From assembly GCA_009797885.1 (NCBI GenBank), contig WNKP01000001.1:1-64000 (forward strand): 64,000 nucleotides of DNA. The letters are read 5' to 3'. Positions 1-9,545 of the stretch are shown piece after piece. Position numbers and translations under genes: made by a program. This stretch comes from Flavobacteriaceae bacterium GF1. Its GTDB lineage: Bacteria > Bacteroidota > Bacteroidia > Flavobacteriales > Flavobacteriaceae. A model generated the notes under the pieces. It was not told where the DNA came from, searched no databases, and saw only the letters and a program-made list of their open reading frames with translations. Numbering within the stretch: position 1 is the first letter of the stretch; every line of letters begins with the position of its first letter.

Positions 1-11
1 GAACCCGCCAT
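1..11 (-). CDS. start of an unknown leftward gene (partial)
   Basis: On the minus strand an ATG at positions 11-9 is followed by GCG GGT TC and then the window edge, so only M-A-G can be read. The start is chosen because a strong promoter (33-65) lies just upstream and would give a leader of roughly 15 bases, usual for Bacteroidota. Nothing can be said about function. The leader can fold into a small hairpin (GCTTT/AAAGC). Confidence 0.35.
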
Positions 12-32
12 GCTTTACCAGCAAAGCGGGTG

Positions 33-65
33 CAAATATAGATACCTTTTTCCGCCCCAACAAAA
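33..65 (-). promoter_or_regulatory. Bacteroidota-type promoter, leftward
   Basis: Read on the minus strand, TATATTTG at 40-33 is a perfect TAnnTTTG -7 element, and TTTTG at 65-61 supplies the -33 TTG with a 20-bp spacer. Both the sequence and spacing fit the known consensus of the primary sigma factor of this phylum. It would drive the gene leaving the window at position 11. Confidence 0.6.
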
Positions 66-151
66 TGTTTGCGGATATTTTCAGTGTTTTTTTTTATCCT
101 AAAAATAAGTTGCTGATATTCAGCATTTATTCTAAAAAAACTAACAAATTT

Positions 152-2161
152 TTAAGAAAAGAAATTCCAGACCAAGCCAAATCTAATGACAAAATCACGG
201 TAGGGATAGTTGGGCGCAGCGTAGTAGTTGAATTGATTGCCCCAAACTGTATTTAAATGCTCTGCTTTGAAATATATCCTGGTCTGTCTTACCCTGGCAT
301 TGATGAATACGTCGATTAAAGGATAGCCCCCCAGGGTCTCATTGTTCTGTATATAGAACTCCCCGAGTAACGGATTGTAGGCATTCATATTATACGAGGT
401 GAAATACTTGAAGGTAACCCCTGTCTGAATGTACATCGCTTTCTTGAACACGTCACTTGAATAATACAATGTATTCCTGGTAACTATTTCCGGCACATTG
501 AGGACTTGGGATTCCTGACCAACATTCTGGTACATCACTGTATTGTTCAAGGCCCATTTGCGCCACTTGAATTCTTTTTGGTACTTAACTTTTAAATAAT
601 TTATACTTTCAGTGGCTTGGAAAGGTCGGACAAAAGGCAGTTGTTGTCCATTATTGTTCAGCTGTCCTTCCTCTCCCTCTACAACCTCAGGAAGGTCTTC
701 GTCATTGATGCCAAAATAGGCATACCTATCAATTGTTGTAAACTTGGCCGAAATATTTCCAAAAAAGTCGGAGTCCAGGCCAAAATGTATGGATTGGGTT
801 TGTTGCTTATCAAAACTGTCCAAGTTGAACCAATTGTAATTCAAATAATCACTTTGATACAGCAAAAAGTTGAAATTTGGCATTCTGGAAGAACCATAGA
901 GCGCTGCAAACAATTTGTTTTTGTCATTTAGCCTGTAACTGGCCTCGGCATCAAATAATGTGCCCGTTAAATCCCCAGATAGGTTAAACCGCAATTTCCC
1001 GCGCAGTTCCAAAGGGCCTATCCTATTCCAATAATCCCCGCCCACCGCAATTTCACTTCCTGTAAGCTGATTTGGAATGGTGACGTCCGGAAGGATCAAC
1101 AGGCTCCTGAAGGAGTAGTCATAGTTATAGAGATTTAGACTTCCCGAAACCCGTCCGAGCGTTTTATTTGAAAAATTAGCAGATACTTGATTGTACATGG
1201 TCCGCAAAAATGCCTTGTCCCTCACGGGACTTTCAAGCGCATTTCCCCCAAAAACTTCACCGGGTGTGGATTGGTTAAAGGAGTAGGACTTTGTTTCATA
1301 ATTGAACTGATGTCCAATTGACAGCAGCGTACTTCTGGTTTTTAAGGAATCCTTCTTGGGACGCACCAAATTAAACTGGTGGTCCAAAAAATACCTTTTG
1401 CTATTGATTGTACTGTTGGCGTTGCTAATAAGAACATCGACCCTTGCACGGTCCAAAAAGTCTTCGTCACCTGATTCAAACTGCAATTCCCTATTCAACA
1501 AGCCCCCATTCTCTTCCCCATCCAACACCTGGGAAGCATAGTGTCCCCTGACCATATACCGGTTATTTTGGGTCACATAGTTAAATGTGGTTCGGAACCT
1601 ACCGGATTCCGCCTGGTCAAATTGATATTTTCCGAGTGAGCGAAAACCAATGAAGGCTATGGAAAAATTCAATCGTTCCGAAGTATTGAAGGTCAATAGG
1701 GCATCCAATAACTGTCCTTGTTCCAAGGTAGTCTTGAAAAACAGTTCGGTCATGGGAGTGGCCACATTGTAGTATTTGATGTCCTCAGTTTCAAAAAAGC
1801 CAAAATGTCTTGCCCTTGCCCCAATTTTTGGATAAAAATGTTCCTCTTCAAAATTTACCCCCAGACTATTATAGGGCTGTCCAATATTGCTAAAGGGCAT
1901 TAATTCAAAATCATCCTTACGTAAAAAATTGTATCGGTATTCTTTTTGAATGGTCAGCGAGGTATCCAAGTGAACCGTATCCCTACCATGGCTTATAATT
2001 TTATAATTGGCAATGGTAATTTCTTGTTTTGCCTCTGGTTTTTTCGGTCTTTGGATTCTTTTGGTAGTATCAGTTGAAATGGTAGGCAAAAGATCATCCT
2101 GTGCCCAAGTCTTGAAACCACATATCAAAAAAAGAATCAATAAGAGTTTAAATCCCCTCAT
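152..2161 (-). CDS. putative outer-membrane porin (Porin_10 type)
   Basis: The 669-residue protein starts with a clear Sec signal (residues 1-21, ending TWAQ) and continues as a long series of alternating hydrophobic, aromatic beta-strands, ending in an aromatic F-F-S tail typical of outer-membrane barrels. The N-terminal 60 residues after cleavage are charged and proline-rich. Size, layout and the conserved start of the mature part fit the large uncharacterised putative porin family of Bacteroidota. Substrate cannot be inferred. It has its own likely promoter at 2180-2187 and a spacing of about 250 bp from the upstream operon, so it is probably transcribed alone. The family call is from recognition of overall character, not a search. 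Confidence 0.7.
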   Translation of the reverse strand: MRGFKLLLILFLICGFKTWAQDDLLPTISTDTTKRIQRPKKPEAKQEITIANYKIISHGRDTVHLDTSLTIQKEYRYNFLRKDDFELMPFSNIGQPYNSLGVNFEEEHFYPKIGARARHFGFFETEDIKYYNVATPMTELFFKTTLEQGQLLDALLTFNTSERLNFSIAFIGFRSLGKYQFDQAESGRFRTTFNYVTQNNRYMVRGHYASQVLDGEENGGLLNRELQFESGDEDFLDRARVDVLISNANSTINSKRYFLDHQFNLVRPKKDSLKTRSTLLSIGHQFNYETKSYSFNQSTPGEVFGGNALESPVRDKAFLRTMYNQVSANFSNKTLGRVSGSLNLYNYDYSFRSLLILPDVTIPNQLTGSEIAVGGDYWNRIGPLELRGKLRFNLSGDLTGTLFDAEASYRLNDKNKLFAALYGSSRMPNFNFLLYQSDYLNYNWFNLDSFDKQQTQSIHFGLDSDFFGNISAKFTTIDRYAYFGINDEDLPEVVEGEEGQLNNNGQQLPFVRPFQATESINYLKVKYQKEFKWRKWALNNTVMYQNVGQESQVLNVPEIVTRNTLYYSSDVFKKAMYIQTGVTFKYFTSYNMNAYNPLLGEFYIQNNETLGGYPLIDVFINARVRQTRIYFKAEHLNTVWGNQFNYYAAPNYPYRDFVIRFGLVWNFFS

Positions 2162-2179
2162 CTTTTACGATTGAAGGAA

Positions 2180-2187
2180 CAAAAGTA
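2180..2187 (-). promoter_or_regulatory. -7 element upstream of the porin gene
   Basis: The minus-strand octamer TACTTTTG is a perfect TAnnTTTG. It lies 18 bp upstream of the porin ATG. The nearest TTG is about 24 bp further upstream, longer than the usual 19-21 bp, so only the -7 box is well supported. Confidence 0.4.
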
Positions 2188-2413
2188 CTTTTTTCAACCC
2201 TAATGAAATACCAAATGTCCTCGGAAAAAGAAACAACCTTTTCCCAATTATTCCCGTTTTGGCACCATTATTCTTAAAAAGATGTAAAAAGAACCTGTGC
2301 GTTATGTGAAGCAACAGACCCATTTAGAAAGACAACCCCTCGGAACAGCGAGGGAAAACCAGCAACACCATGCGGAAATCCCCTTGCAGCACCGACAAAA
2401 AAGAATCCAAATA

Positions 2414-4201
2414 CTAATTAACCGAAAAAACCTTTTTTGCGGATACAGGGGTTCCGTTGGCCGTAAAACCTTCCAAACTGATCTCAAAATCACCTGAAAC
2501 ATCCGAGGTGAAGAAATCAATGTATTTTTCCTGTGTTCCCATTTTGACATCCGGAAGCCATAACAATTGATATCTCAAATCCGGTATTTGTTCCTTTTCA
2601 TCTTGGGTTTCTTCACTATAAAACTGCCGAAAATACCTCTTGTTTGGTAACACATTTAAGAATTCCATTCGATTATAAATCGACAAATCCACTTTACTAA
2701 GATAGTCGGAATCAAAGGTCTTAACATCAAAGATCCCATGAAAAAAGTGCGCCCCAAGTCTGTAGACCCCCCTTACAACATGTATACTTTCTATTCTCCT
2801 GGAATCGTATTTCAGGAAGTCTTTTTGGTTTTGGACAGGCAACCCATCCACTATGAGCAACGAATTGAAATCATCGTCCATTTCTGACTCGTATGGACTT
2901 CTTATTTTAAAACAAAAATCACTATTGTCCTTTTCCTCTATCCACACATTGTCAATAATCTCCACAACCGTTTCCCTTAAGGTGGGAAACCTTGTGAAGT
3001 CATCCAATTTAAAAGTGCTCCCCATTGTACCATAAAATGCGGGGGTTCCCAGCTTGGAGGCCAGGGTATCCGGTTTTGCCTTAAAAAACGCGTTTTCAAT
3101 TTGATTGTGGATACTTCGTTTTAAAATAATGGAATCCAATGATTTGTCAAGTTTAAAACTTCCAAAGCTCAGCCTTTTATGGTCCAGGATAGTGGAATCT
3201 TCCTTTATTTCAATTTGAAAAGTTTTGTTTTTCTTACCTAGAACTTGTAAAAAGGCATAGCCCTTGTCCTTAGAGTCATTAAGGTTAAAATAAAACGCCC
3301 CTGTTTCGCTTGTTTTGGCAATCTGCAGTAAGTACTCTTTTCCTGGTATTGATAGTGCTACTGGAATCCCTTTTAGGGAGCGTGTGGCATCCATCGATTT
3401 TAGTTGACCACGAACAAGTGTTCCCCGTAGTTCTGGCAAAAATCCCCGGTCACCTGTTGGGGGCTTGGCGGGAATCCCTTTCGTTTTTTGAATGAATTCG
3501 TGGGCAGTTTCCGATTTTACCGTTGAAAAATCATCTATCTTCCTTACGGACAACGAATAGTTTCCCAAAGCCAATCTTTCATTTGATGCACTTAATGATA
3601 GGGCCACCTTTTCCCTCTTGCCATACACCTTTTTGGGAACGGAGAGCGTCACATTCCCATTTTTAAAGTTGATTGCCTTACCGCTTTTTGTAAATCCATC
3701 CTGGGCATCGTTCTTCTTGGTTGGAATGGAATCCATATCGTCGTCCCCAAGAAAAGGCTTCTGGTCATTGGAATACGGATTTATAATGGTGATATCCCCT
3801 TCATAAAATTGTTCTTGCTCCCAATTCCTCATCCAACGTGTAAATCCAATAAGCTTGTAATTACCGGATGGCACAGCGACGGGTATAAAGAAATCACCCT
3901 GGCCCAACCCGTTTTCCAAAGCTACTTTTTGCGAAAAAATGGTATTGCCATCTTCCCCGATCAACCGAACGTAAGCAATCTTACTGATGTCACTTAGATT
4001 GTTTGTATTCGAGTTTAAACAATACACCCGGTAGTAAAGATATTCACCAACAAAAAAAAGGGGTGCGTTATAATGTATAAAAATCCTTTCCTGACCAATT
4101 CCATTTATAATATACGGTGTTTCTTGCTGGGATTTCAAGGAAGTATTGAATCCGAATACATAGATCAGGGTAATAATTGCCTTTAGAATAGTTCTGCCCA
4201 T
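2414..4201 (-). CDS. secreted protein with MG2-like N-terminus and plug-like C-terminus
   Basis: The frame is open to 4333, but the start is placed at the ATG at 4201 because it begins a good signal peptide (MGRTILKAIITLIYVFGF, then cleavage near LKSQ) and lies 16 bp after the upstream stop. The mature part opens with beta-rich sequence about response to extension and sweetness of fold like alpha-2-macroglobulin MG2 domains (NAPLFFVGEYLYYRVY, then IPVAVPSGNYKLIGF). Near residues 450-510 it has VDGLPVQNQKDFLKYD and IESIHVVRGVYRLG, which resemble the plug segment of TonB receptors but no barrel follows. It is the last gene of the receptor/DUF4249 operon and is probably a periplasmic or surface partner of that transporter. 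Function is unknown. Confidence 0.6.
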   Translation of the reverse strand: MGRTILKAIITLIYVFGFNTSLKSQQETPYIINGIGQERIFIHYNAPLFFVGEYLYYRVYCLNSNTNNLSDISKIAYVRLIGEDGNTIFSQKVALENGLGQGDFFIPVAVPSGNYKLIGFTRWMRNWEQEQFYEGDITIINPYSNDQKPFLGDDDMDSIPTKKNDAQDGFTKSGKAINFKNGNVTLSVPKKVYGKREKVALSLSASNERLALGNYSLSVRKIDDFSTVKSETAHEFIQKTKGIPAKPPTGDRGFLPELRGTLVRGQLKSMDATRSLKGIPVALSIPGKEYLLQIAKTSETGAFYFNLNDSKDKGYAFLQVLGKKNKTFQIEIKEDSTILDHKRLSFGSFKLDKSLDSIILKRSIHNQIENAFFKAKPDTLASKLGTPAFYGTMGSTFKLDDFTRFPTLRETVVEIIDNVWIEEKDNSDFCFKIRSPYESEMDDDFNSLLIVDGLPVQNQKDFLKYDSRRIESIHVVRGVYRLGAHFFHGIFDVKTFDSDYLSKVDLSIYNRMEFLNVLPNKRYFRQFYSEETQDEKEQIPDLRYQLLWLPDVKMGTQEKYIDFFTSDVSGDFEISLEGFTANGTPVSAKKVFSVN

Positions 4202-4217
4202 TTTATTATTACACATA

Positions 4218-5387
4218 TTAGTCTTGCCAAAAATCCGGCACGATATTACTTCCGAAAACCGTACAATCCAAACAACTCCTAGGGGCCACGATATAAACTC
4301 CAAAATCTTCGTTGGCATATTTATGGGTTCCATTCGCTATCAGGTTAAAAAGAAATGGGTCGGATACCGACAATTCCAATACGGAACAATCAATTCCAAA
4401 CTCTGGGGGACGCTCATCCGGGAAAAAATCGTTTCGATCAACAAAAATCCGTGCAGATGTTACGGAAGAAACTTCAAAGACGCCCAATACCCTTCTGCTG
4501 GTACTACCTTCGGAAGTAAAGTTTCCACCAATGAAACCAGGTTGGGTCTGGGTAAATAAGGATTCAACATTGGAAAACTCCCTTAAAGTCTCATAAAAAC
4601 TAAACGCTTCGGAAGATTGCACATATTGATTGACCAAAATACTATACCGGTTCCGTATCACGAAATCGTTTTTAGGAATAAACCTGACCTCATAATCAAG
4701 TATCCTTGGTTGTGAAAGATTCTCCCTACTGGTAATCAAAATTCCATTTGATTCCTGCGTTCTGTAACACACTTCCTCTTCCCTAGTCTTGTCGACCCTT
4801 TCAAGCCCAGATCCATCAGAAGCCACCACCAAATCAAAATTCGCGCTAAGAGGGGAGACGACTTGAAACGTCTCTTCATAATCATACCTAAAAAAATTGG
4901 ACCCCTCTTCAAGGTCAGCACTATTGACCAATATAGCGATGCCCTCCACACCATCCTCTCGTTGGGCAATCTCTGCCGTAATACTTTCAATTCCAGCATT
5001 GGCAACCAATTCCTCAAATTCGGAAACAAACTGGTCACCATTGGCCGTTGTTATGAACAACCTATACCTTCGCCCTTGTTCTGCTCCAAAAACCGCCGCA
5101 GAAACGTAGCTCCCCGATTCCGTTTCCTGAAATATAAATTCGTTTTCCAAATCATCGACCACCCTTACGGTTGCCCCCCTTTCCTGTAGGATCTCCTCGC
5201 CTGTCAAGAAAGTGGTGGTCAGGAAAATTTCCTGGCGTTTTACTTCATCCGTAATATTTGCATCAATCACTAAAATATCTTCAAAATTTTCTATTTCGAA
5301 CTCTATGGTCTCCGTACATCCCAAAAGAACCAAAGCGAGGACCGACGCAACGGGAAAAAGCAAATATTTTTCAATGGATAAGTGCAT
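4218..5387 (-). CDS. DUF4249 family lipoprotein
   Basis: A lipobox (LVLLGC) near residue 25 marks this as a lipoprotein; the mature part (TETIEFEIENFEDILVIDAN, with DEVKRQEIFLTTT soon after) is the characteristic DUF4249 opening. ATG at 5387 is preferred; a TTG nine bases upstream is the only other start. The gene begins 12 bp after the stop of the TonB receptor, so the two are translated from one message. DUF4249 proteins regularly accompany TonB receptors of this class and are thought to be their outer-membrane accessory lipoproteins, comparable in position to SusD, but no ligand is known. Confidence 0.85.
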   Translation of the reverse strand: MHLSIEKYLLFPVASVLALVLLGCTETIEFEIENFEDILVIDANITDEVKRQEIFLTTTFLTGEEILQERGATVRVVDDLENEFIFQETESGSYVSAAVFGAEQGRRYRLFITTANGDQFVSEFEELVANAGIESITAEIAQREDGVEGIAILVNSADLEEGSNFFRYDYEETFQVVSPLSANFDLVVASDGSGLERVDKTREEEVCYRTQESNGILITSRENLSQPRILDYEVRFIPKNDFVIRNRYSILVNQYVQSSEAFSFYETLREFSNVESLFTQTQPGFIGGNFTSEGSTSRRVLGVFEVSSVTSARIFVDRNDFFPDERPPEFGIDCSVLELSVSDPFLFNLIANGTHKYANEDFGVYIVAPRSCLDCTVFGSNIVPDFWQD

Positions 5388-5399
5388 AGGGACCAAACT

Positions 5400-8174
5400 T
5401 CAGAATTTGAGGTTATACGTAATTGCAGGAATGGGTATGGCAAAAATCGAACTCTGCACCGCTCGGATTTGGCCATTCTCGGTAACAAAAAAAACTGAAA
5501 ATGGATTGTTTCTTCCCAAAACGTTATAGACGGATATGGTCCAAAAACTATGGGCCAGTTTTTTTATTTTGTGATTGCCCTCAATATTCAATCCTAAATC
5601 CAGCCTATAAAAATCCGGTATCCTAAAGCTATTCCTATCACTGAACACCACAAAATCCGAATTATTGAAATTAAAATTCCCGACGGGGACGGTAACAGGC
5701 CTCCCCGTTTGGTACACAAAGTTTCCGGAAAGACTTAAACGTCTTGTCAATTTATAGTTCGTTACGATACTTAAGTCATGGGGTTTGTCAAAATTTGAAG
5801 GGAAAAAATCCCCATCATTAATGCGTTCCTCCCGGAAAGGACTATCAAACCTGATAAAAGAACGGGAATACGTATATCCCAACCACCCATTTAATCTTCC
5901 TTTGTTCTTTCGGATCAGGAATTCAACCCCATAGGACTCCCCATCCCCCTGCAGCACCTCCGTTTCGATATTCTGGTTCAGCAAAATCTGGGCACCCGTT
6001 TTAAAGTCAATAATTTCCTGTGACCTTTTATAGAATCCTTCAAGACTCAGCTCGTATTTGTTTTCCGCAATATTCTTGAAAAAACCCAATGTAACTTGAT
6101 CGGCCCTTTGCGGTTCAATATTGATATCGGAAAGTTTCCAAATATCTATTGGGGATACCAATGTGTTGTTTGACAACCGATGAAGGTACTGGACAGTCCT
6201 CCCGTATCCGGCTTTTGTCGAAAAGGTAGGGGAAATCAGATATCTGGTCGAAATACGGAACTCGGGGTTTGTGTAAGTCTCAATGGTTTCATTCCTATCA
6301 AAATTGAGGGTATTGACAACCGTTTCATCACTCCTTGGGGCATCCGGCTCGTAAATACGATGCGTACCAGGGCCCAATGCCGTGTAAAAGGAATATCTAA
6401 TGCCCGCATCCACGGAAAATCTGTCCGATACTTCCCAATCGGCGGATAGAAAAGCGCCCGACTCCAGCGCCCTTTCCCTGGGGATGGTCAATTCCTCCCC
6501 ATCGGAGGCATCATTCAAAGGTTCTATGCTGCCCGGGTCTATAGCATATAATTTACTCGCCAATCCATAGGTGAAATTCAATCTAGGGCTGTGGCTATAA
6601 TCCAGTTTAAGTTTGGCTTCCGTTTCATTTACGCGATATCCAAAAAGGAAATCGTCGTTGGAATCCCCATCAAATTCAATGTCAAATTGATACTGGCTAT
6701 TGGTCAATAGTAAACTGCCCCTATTTTTTTCATTGAATTTGCGGTTCCATTTAATGGAAAGTAGTCTGTTGTCATAAATATAAAGGGAATCGGAACTGAT
6801 ACTAAAATCATCATAGCTATAATACGCCGTTGCCTTAATGGAATTACGCTCATTGATCTTATGGTCATAATTGGCCAGAAAATCATAAAATGTGGCTCGA
6901 CTATTATTGAGGGATTCTTCATCCAACGACCTCAATATCCAATTGGCATAGGCTCCCCTGGCCCCCATCAATAGCGATGATTTCTCTTTTACAACAGGGA
7001 CTTCCAACACCAAATTACCGGTTACGGGACCTACTGATGCCTCTCCGGAAAACTTTTCGTTATTTCCGTTTTTGGAACCTATGTCGAAAACAGAGGATAG
7101 CCTTCCCCCATACTCTGCCGGGACTACCCCTTTATAAATATTGAACTTGTCAATGGCAAAAGGGTTTAGGGCAGAGAATATGCCAAAAAAGTGTTGTGGA
7201 TTGTATATCACCGCATCGTCAAAAAGTATGAGGTTTTGATCGGCTCCACCTCCCCGGACATTAAAACCCGCGGTACCTTCCCCAGTGGTGGAAATCCCCG
7301 GTAATGAAGTTGCTACCCGCAGAACATCCCTTTCCCCCAAAACCAGGGGAATGGTTTTTGTCTCCTCCGCGTTTATTCTTTCCGATCCACTAAGGGCCTG
7401 TTTTACATTGGAGTCCACCTCCGCCTCTACGACCACCTCCTCCAGCATTTCCAAACTTTCTTCCAAATTGAAATCCAATTTGCCATTACCATATATAATG
7501 ACCCTTTTTTCTGAATTCTGAACTTCCAGGGACACCATTTCCAGAATATTGCTGCCGGGTTTCAATTTTAACTCATAGAATCCCCTTTCGTCCGTAATGG
7601 TTCTAACATTCGTGTTTTTTGCTATGATGTAAAGGTCCGGGATAGGTTCTCCCGTTCTCTTATTTTTAACGATTCCGGAAAGGACAAAGCTCCTTGCGGA
7701 TCTGTTCCTGGTTTCCCTTCCTATCCTAAAGGTCTCAATGGTCCTTTCCCTTTGTGCGTTGTCCTCCCTATACAGAAACGGAAGTGTTTCCTCGGTTTCT
7801 CCGGTCAAAGCTTCATTAATACTGTCCCTTTTCGGTTTCCCAAAAAAATCACCGGGCAATTCATCATGAATGATACTGTTCCGCGTTAAGACAATGCCAT
7901 AATCCTTTAGAAAATAATAGTTGATGTTCCTCCCTTCCAAAAAATCAGTCAACAAATCTGAAAATGTAGTATCCTCATAGCTTCCGGAGACGTATTCCCC
8001 ATCGAACCAATCATTTAAAAAATAAAGGCGATGAGGCGTAACTTCTTCTATTTTTTGAAGTGCTTCCACCATTGGTACACTGTCAAAAGAAATGGATATT
8101 TTTTGTTCGCCTACTTGGGCAAAGGAATGGTGCACGCAGACGAGAAAGGTAAAACTGATATAATATTTTATCAT
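5400..8174 (-). CDS. TonB-dependent receptor with STN and carboxypeptidase-like domains
   Basis: A 924-residue outer-membrane receptor. It has a signal peptide (residues 1-19, ending HSFAQ), an STN domain (about 22-100, a secretin/TonB short N-terminal domain often used for signalling to an anti-sigma factor), a carboxypeptidase-regulatory-like beta domain (about 162-245), a plug (about 255-370, with ISTTGEGTAGFNVRGGGADQ) and a barrel ending in aromatic YNLKF. No sigma/anti-sigma pair is next to it, so signalling through the STN domain would have to act on genes elsewhere. It overlaps the upstream gene by ATGA and is followed by DUF4249, a standard pairing. Transported compound unknown. Confidence 0.88.
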   Translation of the reverse strand: MIKYYISFTFLVCVHHSFAQVGEQKISISFDSVPMVEALQKIEEVTPHRLYFLNDWFDGEYVSGSYEDTTFSDLLTDFLEGRNINYYFLKDYGIVLTRNSIIHDELPGDFFGKPKRDSINEALTGETEETLPFLYREDNAQRERTIETFRIGRETRNRSARSFVLSGIVKNKRTGEPIPDLYIIAKNTNVRTITDERGFYELKLKPGSNILEMVSLEVQNSEKRVIIYGNGKLDFNLEESLEMLEEVVVEAEVDSNVKQALSGSERINAEETKTIPLVLGERDVLRVATSLPGISTTGEGTAGFNVRGGGADQNLILFDDAVIYNPQHFFGIFSALNPFAIDKFNIYKGVVPAEYGGRLSSVFDIGSKNGNNEKFSGEASVGPVTGNLVLEVPVVKEKSSLLMGARGAYANWILRSLDEESLNNSRATFYDFLANYDHKINERNSIKATAYYSYDDFSISSDSLYIYDNRLLSIKWNRKFNEKNRGSLLLTNSQYQFDIEFDGDSNDDFLFGYRVNETEAKLKLDYSHSPRLNFTYGLASKLYAIDPGSIEPLNDASDGEELTIPRERALESGAFLSADWEVSDRFSVDAGIRYSFYTALGPGTHRIYEPDAPRSDETVVNTLNFDRNETIETYTNPEFRISTRYLISPTFSTKAGYGRTVQYLHRLSNNTLVSPIDIWKLSDINIEPQRADQVTLGFFKNIAENKYELSLEGFYKRSQEIIDFKTGAQILLNQNIETEVLQGDGESYGVEFLIRKNKGRLNGWLGYTYSRSFIRFDSPFREERINDGDFFPSNFDKPHDLSIVTNYKLTRRLSLSGNFVYQTGRPVTVPVGNFNFNNSDFVVFSDRNSFRIPDFYRLDLGLNIEGNHKIKKLAHSFWTISVYNVLGRNNPFSVFFVTENGQIRAVQSSIFAIPIPAITYNLKF

Positions 8175-8920
8175 TTTGAAGATATGGGAGCAGAGGACAT
8201 TAGTTCGTTAAGATGTGCTAAAAGGGATACCATAAACTCATCGCGCTTGGATAAACGCATCTGGCGATAATTCCTGTAGTAATCGTTTATAGCAGCTTTT
8301 CGATCTGGAAATAATTGGGTTAAAGTTTGCTTATTTCTTAACTTATATAAATTGCCGTCCATATGTAAATGGAAAGAATGCCCACTATTGAATTCGTGGA
8401 ACACCTTACCCTCTTTGGATACTTCCTTTCCTTTTTTAACGTACTTCTTATAAAGTCCAAAATACGCGTTCTCCAAGATAACCTCACAGAAACCTAAATC
8501 TTGGGTAAGATTAAAATACAAAGGGCTTAAGTGAACAAATTTCCGTTCCAGCAATCGGAAGTTCCGTACTTTACTCTTCACAAGGTTCAGGGGCAGGCTT
8601 CCCAATGTATTTCTTGGGGTAATGATGAGTTCATCGTTCTGTAGATCGTATTTTGCCGGTACTTCATAGTGTTCTTGACCGTCATATTCCAAAAAACATG
8701 GTGTAAAGTCAGAAGATCCAAAAAATTGATGTTTTTCGTTAAGTACAATAAAATCGTTTTGGTATGATGTTCCATTGTACAGTCCAGAAACATCCATACC
8801 AGCAATACTATCAAACCAATCATAAACTTTATTTAAGCCTTCATTGCTTTGGCCCGACAAAAGAAATGGTTGTATTGTCATTATTAAATAACAGAACCCT
8901 AAATTTCTACAATATATCAT
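8171..8920 (-). CDS. secreted protein of unknown function, operon leader
   Basis: I do not recognise this 249-residue protein. The first 24 residues look like a signal peptide (FCYLIMTIQPFLLSGQ). The mature part is rich in aromatic residues and lysine, with no repeats, cysteine motif or membrane segment; a run of basic residues (KKYVKKGKEVSKEGK) sits near residue 155. Its stop overlaps the start of the TonB receptor in an ATGA, so it is translationally coupled and probably belongs to that uptake system as a periplasmic or surface component. Base composition is more A/T-rich than the receptor. Confidence 0.6.
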   Translation of the reverse strand: MIYCRNLGFCYLIMTIQPFLLSGQSNEGLNKVYDWFDSIAGMDVSGLYNGTSYQNDFIVLNEKHQFFGSSDFTPCFLEYDGQEHYEVPAKYDLQNDELIITPRNTLGSLPLNLVKSKVRNFRLLERKFVHLSPLYFNLTQDLGFCEVILENAYFGLYKKYVKKGKEVSKEGKVFHEFNSGHSFHLHMDGNLYKLRNKQTLTQLFPDRKAAINDYYRNYRQMRLSKRDEFMVSLLAHLNELMSSAPISSK

Positions 8921-9021
8921 TTGTAAGTTTGGTATCGATAATCCTGAAATATACTAAACCATAGGTTTAAAATACGCTTTTTTTAGCCATAATTTTTTCT
9001 AATCACAACATCTATTTCAGA

Positions 9022-9324
9022 TTAATTTGTAACGGGAGCAGGATTCTGATCGTTAACATTAGTATTCCCATTAGAATTAAGCTCGGCCTCAAGTATTTGC
9101 ATTCCAAAGAATTCGATTCAGCTTCCAAAATCAATATGGTTGGAGCCTTCTCCTGTTCTGTTTAAAAGTAGTTTGAGGCGCTTTAAATCAAACCAAGAGA
9201 CACCTTCTCCCCAAAGCTCTATTCTGCGCTGAAAATAAATCTCATCCACTAAATCTGAACCTGTACTTGCAGATCTCGAATAACCCGCATCCCCAGTAGT
9301 TACCAATTCAAAAAGATGTCCATC
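9022..9324 (-). pseudogene. decayed SusD C-terminal fragment
   Basis: Read leftward from about 9324 the frame gives LFELV, then DAGYSRSASTGSDLVDEIYF and QRRIELWGEGVSWFDLKRL, closely matching the last 100 residues of the intact SusD at 11885-13360. An in-frame TGA at 9120-9118 interrupts it; beyond the stop the frame continues with FFGMQILEAELNSN and DQNPAPVTN and ends at TAA 9024-9022, matching the FFKLQIP and LNSN tail of the intact copy. There is no N-terminal part and no start, so this is the tail of a lost SusD gene. It implies that a second SusC/SusD-like locus once stood here or that the present locus was partly duplicated. Confidence 0.85.
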
Positions 9325-9545
9325 AGGAGTTAGTGGTCGGTGTCAAAATCAGGATAGACAAAACGACCCCGGAACTCGGACAACCTTCGTATTTTTATAT
9401 CAGTAGAAAAAACCAGTTTTCGGGGTTTGTTGCTACAATAAGATACAAGTTTATTCCATGAGTATCAAATCGTTGAACTACTTCCGAATATACCTAGTTA
9501 AACTACAATCATAAAGTGTACGAGGGGTTATTTGTGATAGCGAAT
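9325..9545. other. non-coding stretch between SusD remnant and sulfotransferase gene
   Basis: About 220 bp without a credible gene. SusD similarity stops abruptly near 9324. A 14-bp string at 9339-9352 is identical to the 3' end of the lipoprotein gene at 11153-11166. On the minus strand a short open stretch (about 9465-9330) has transposase-like character (KLVFSTDIK) but is too short to assign. No terminator hairpin for the sulfotransferase gene was recognised. Confidence 0.4.

Noticed and set aside
1-33. tRNA-like D-arm at the left edge
   Set aside because: The GCTT...AAGC arm with GGTA resembles a D-arm, but conserved A14, a seven-base acceptor and an anticodon arm are missing; it fits a gene leader after a promoter.
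2337-2354. Hairpin CCCTCG/CGAGGG as terminator or RNA element in the 2162-2413 spacer
   Set aside because: The stem is short and no U-run follows on the leftward side; I found no known RNA family motif.
9330-9480. Transposase remnant
   Set aside because: Only about 45 codons with weak similarity (LVFSTDIK), no inverted ends and no DDE residues, so kept as a note only.
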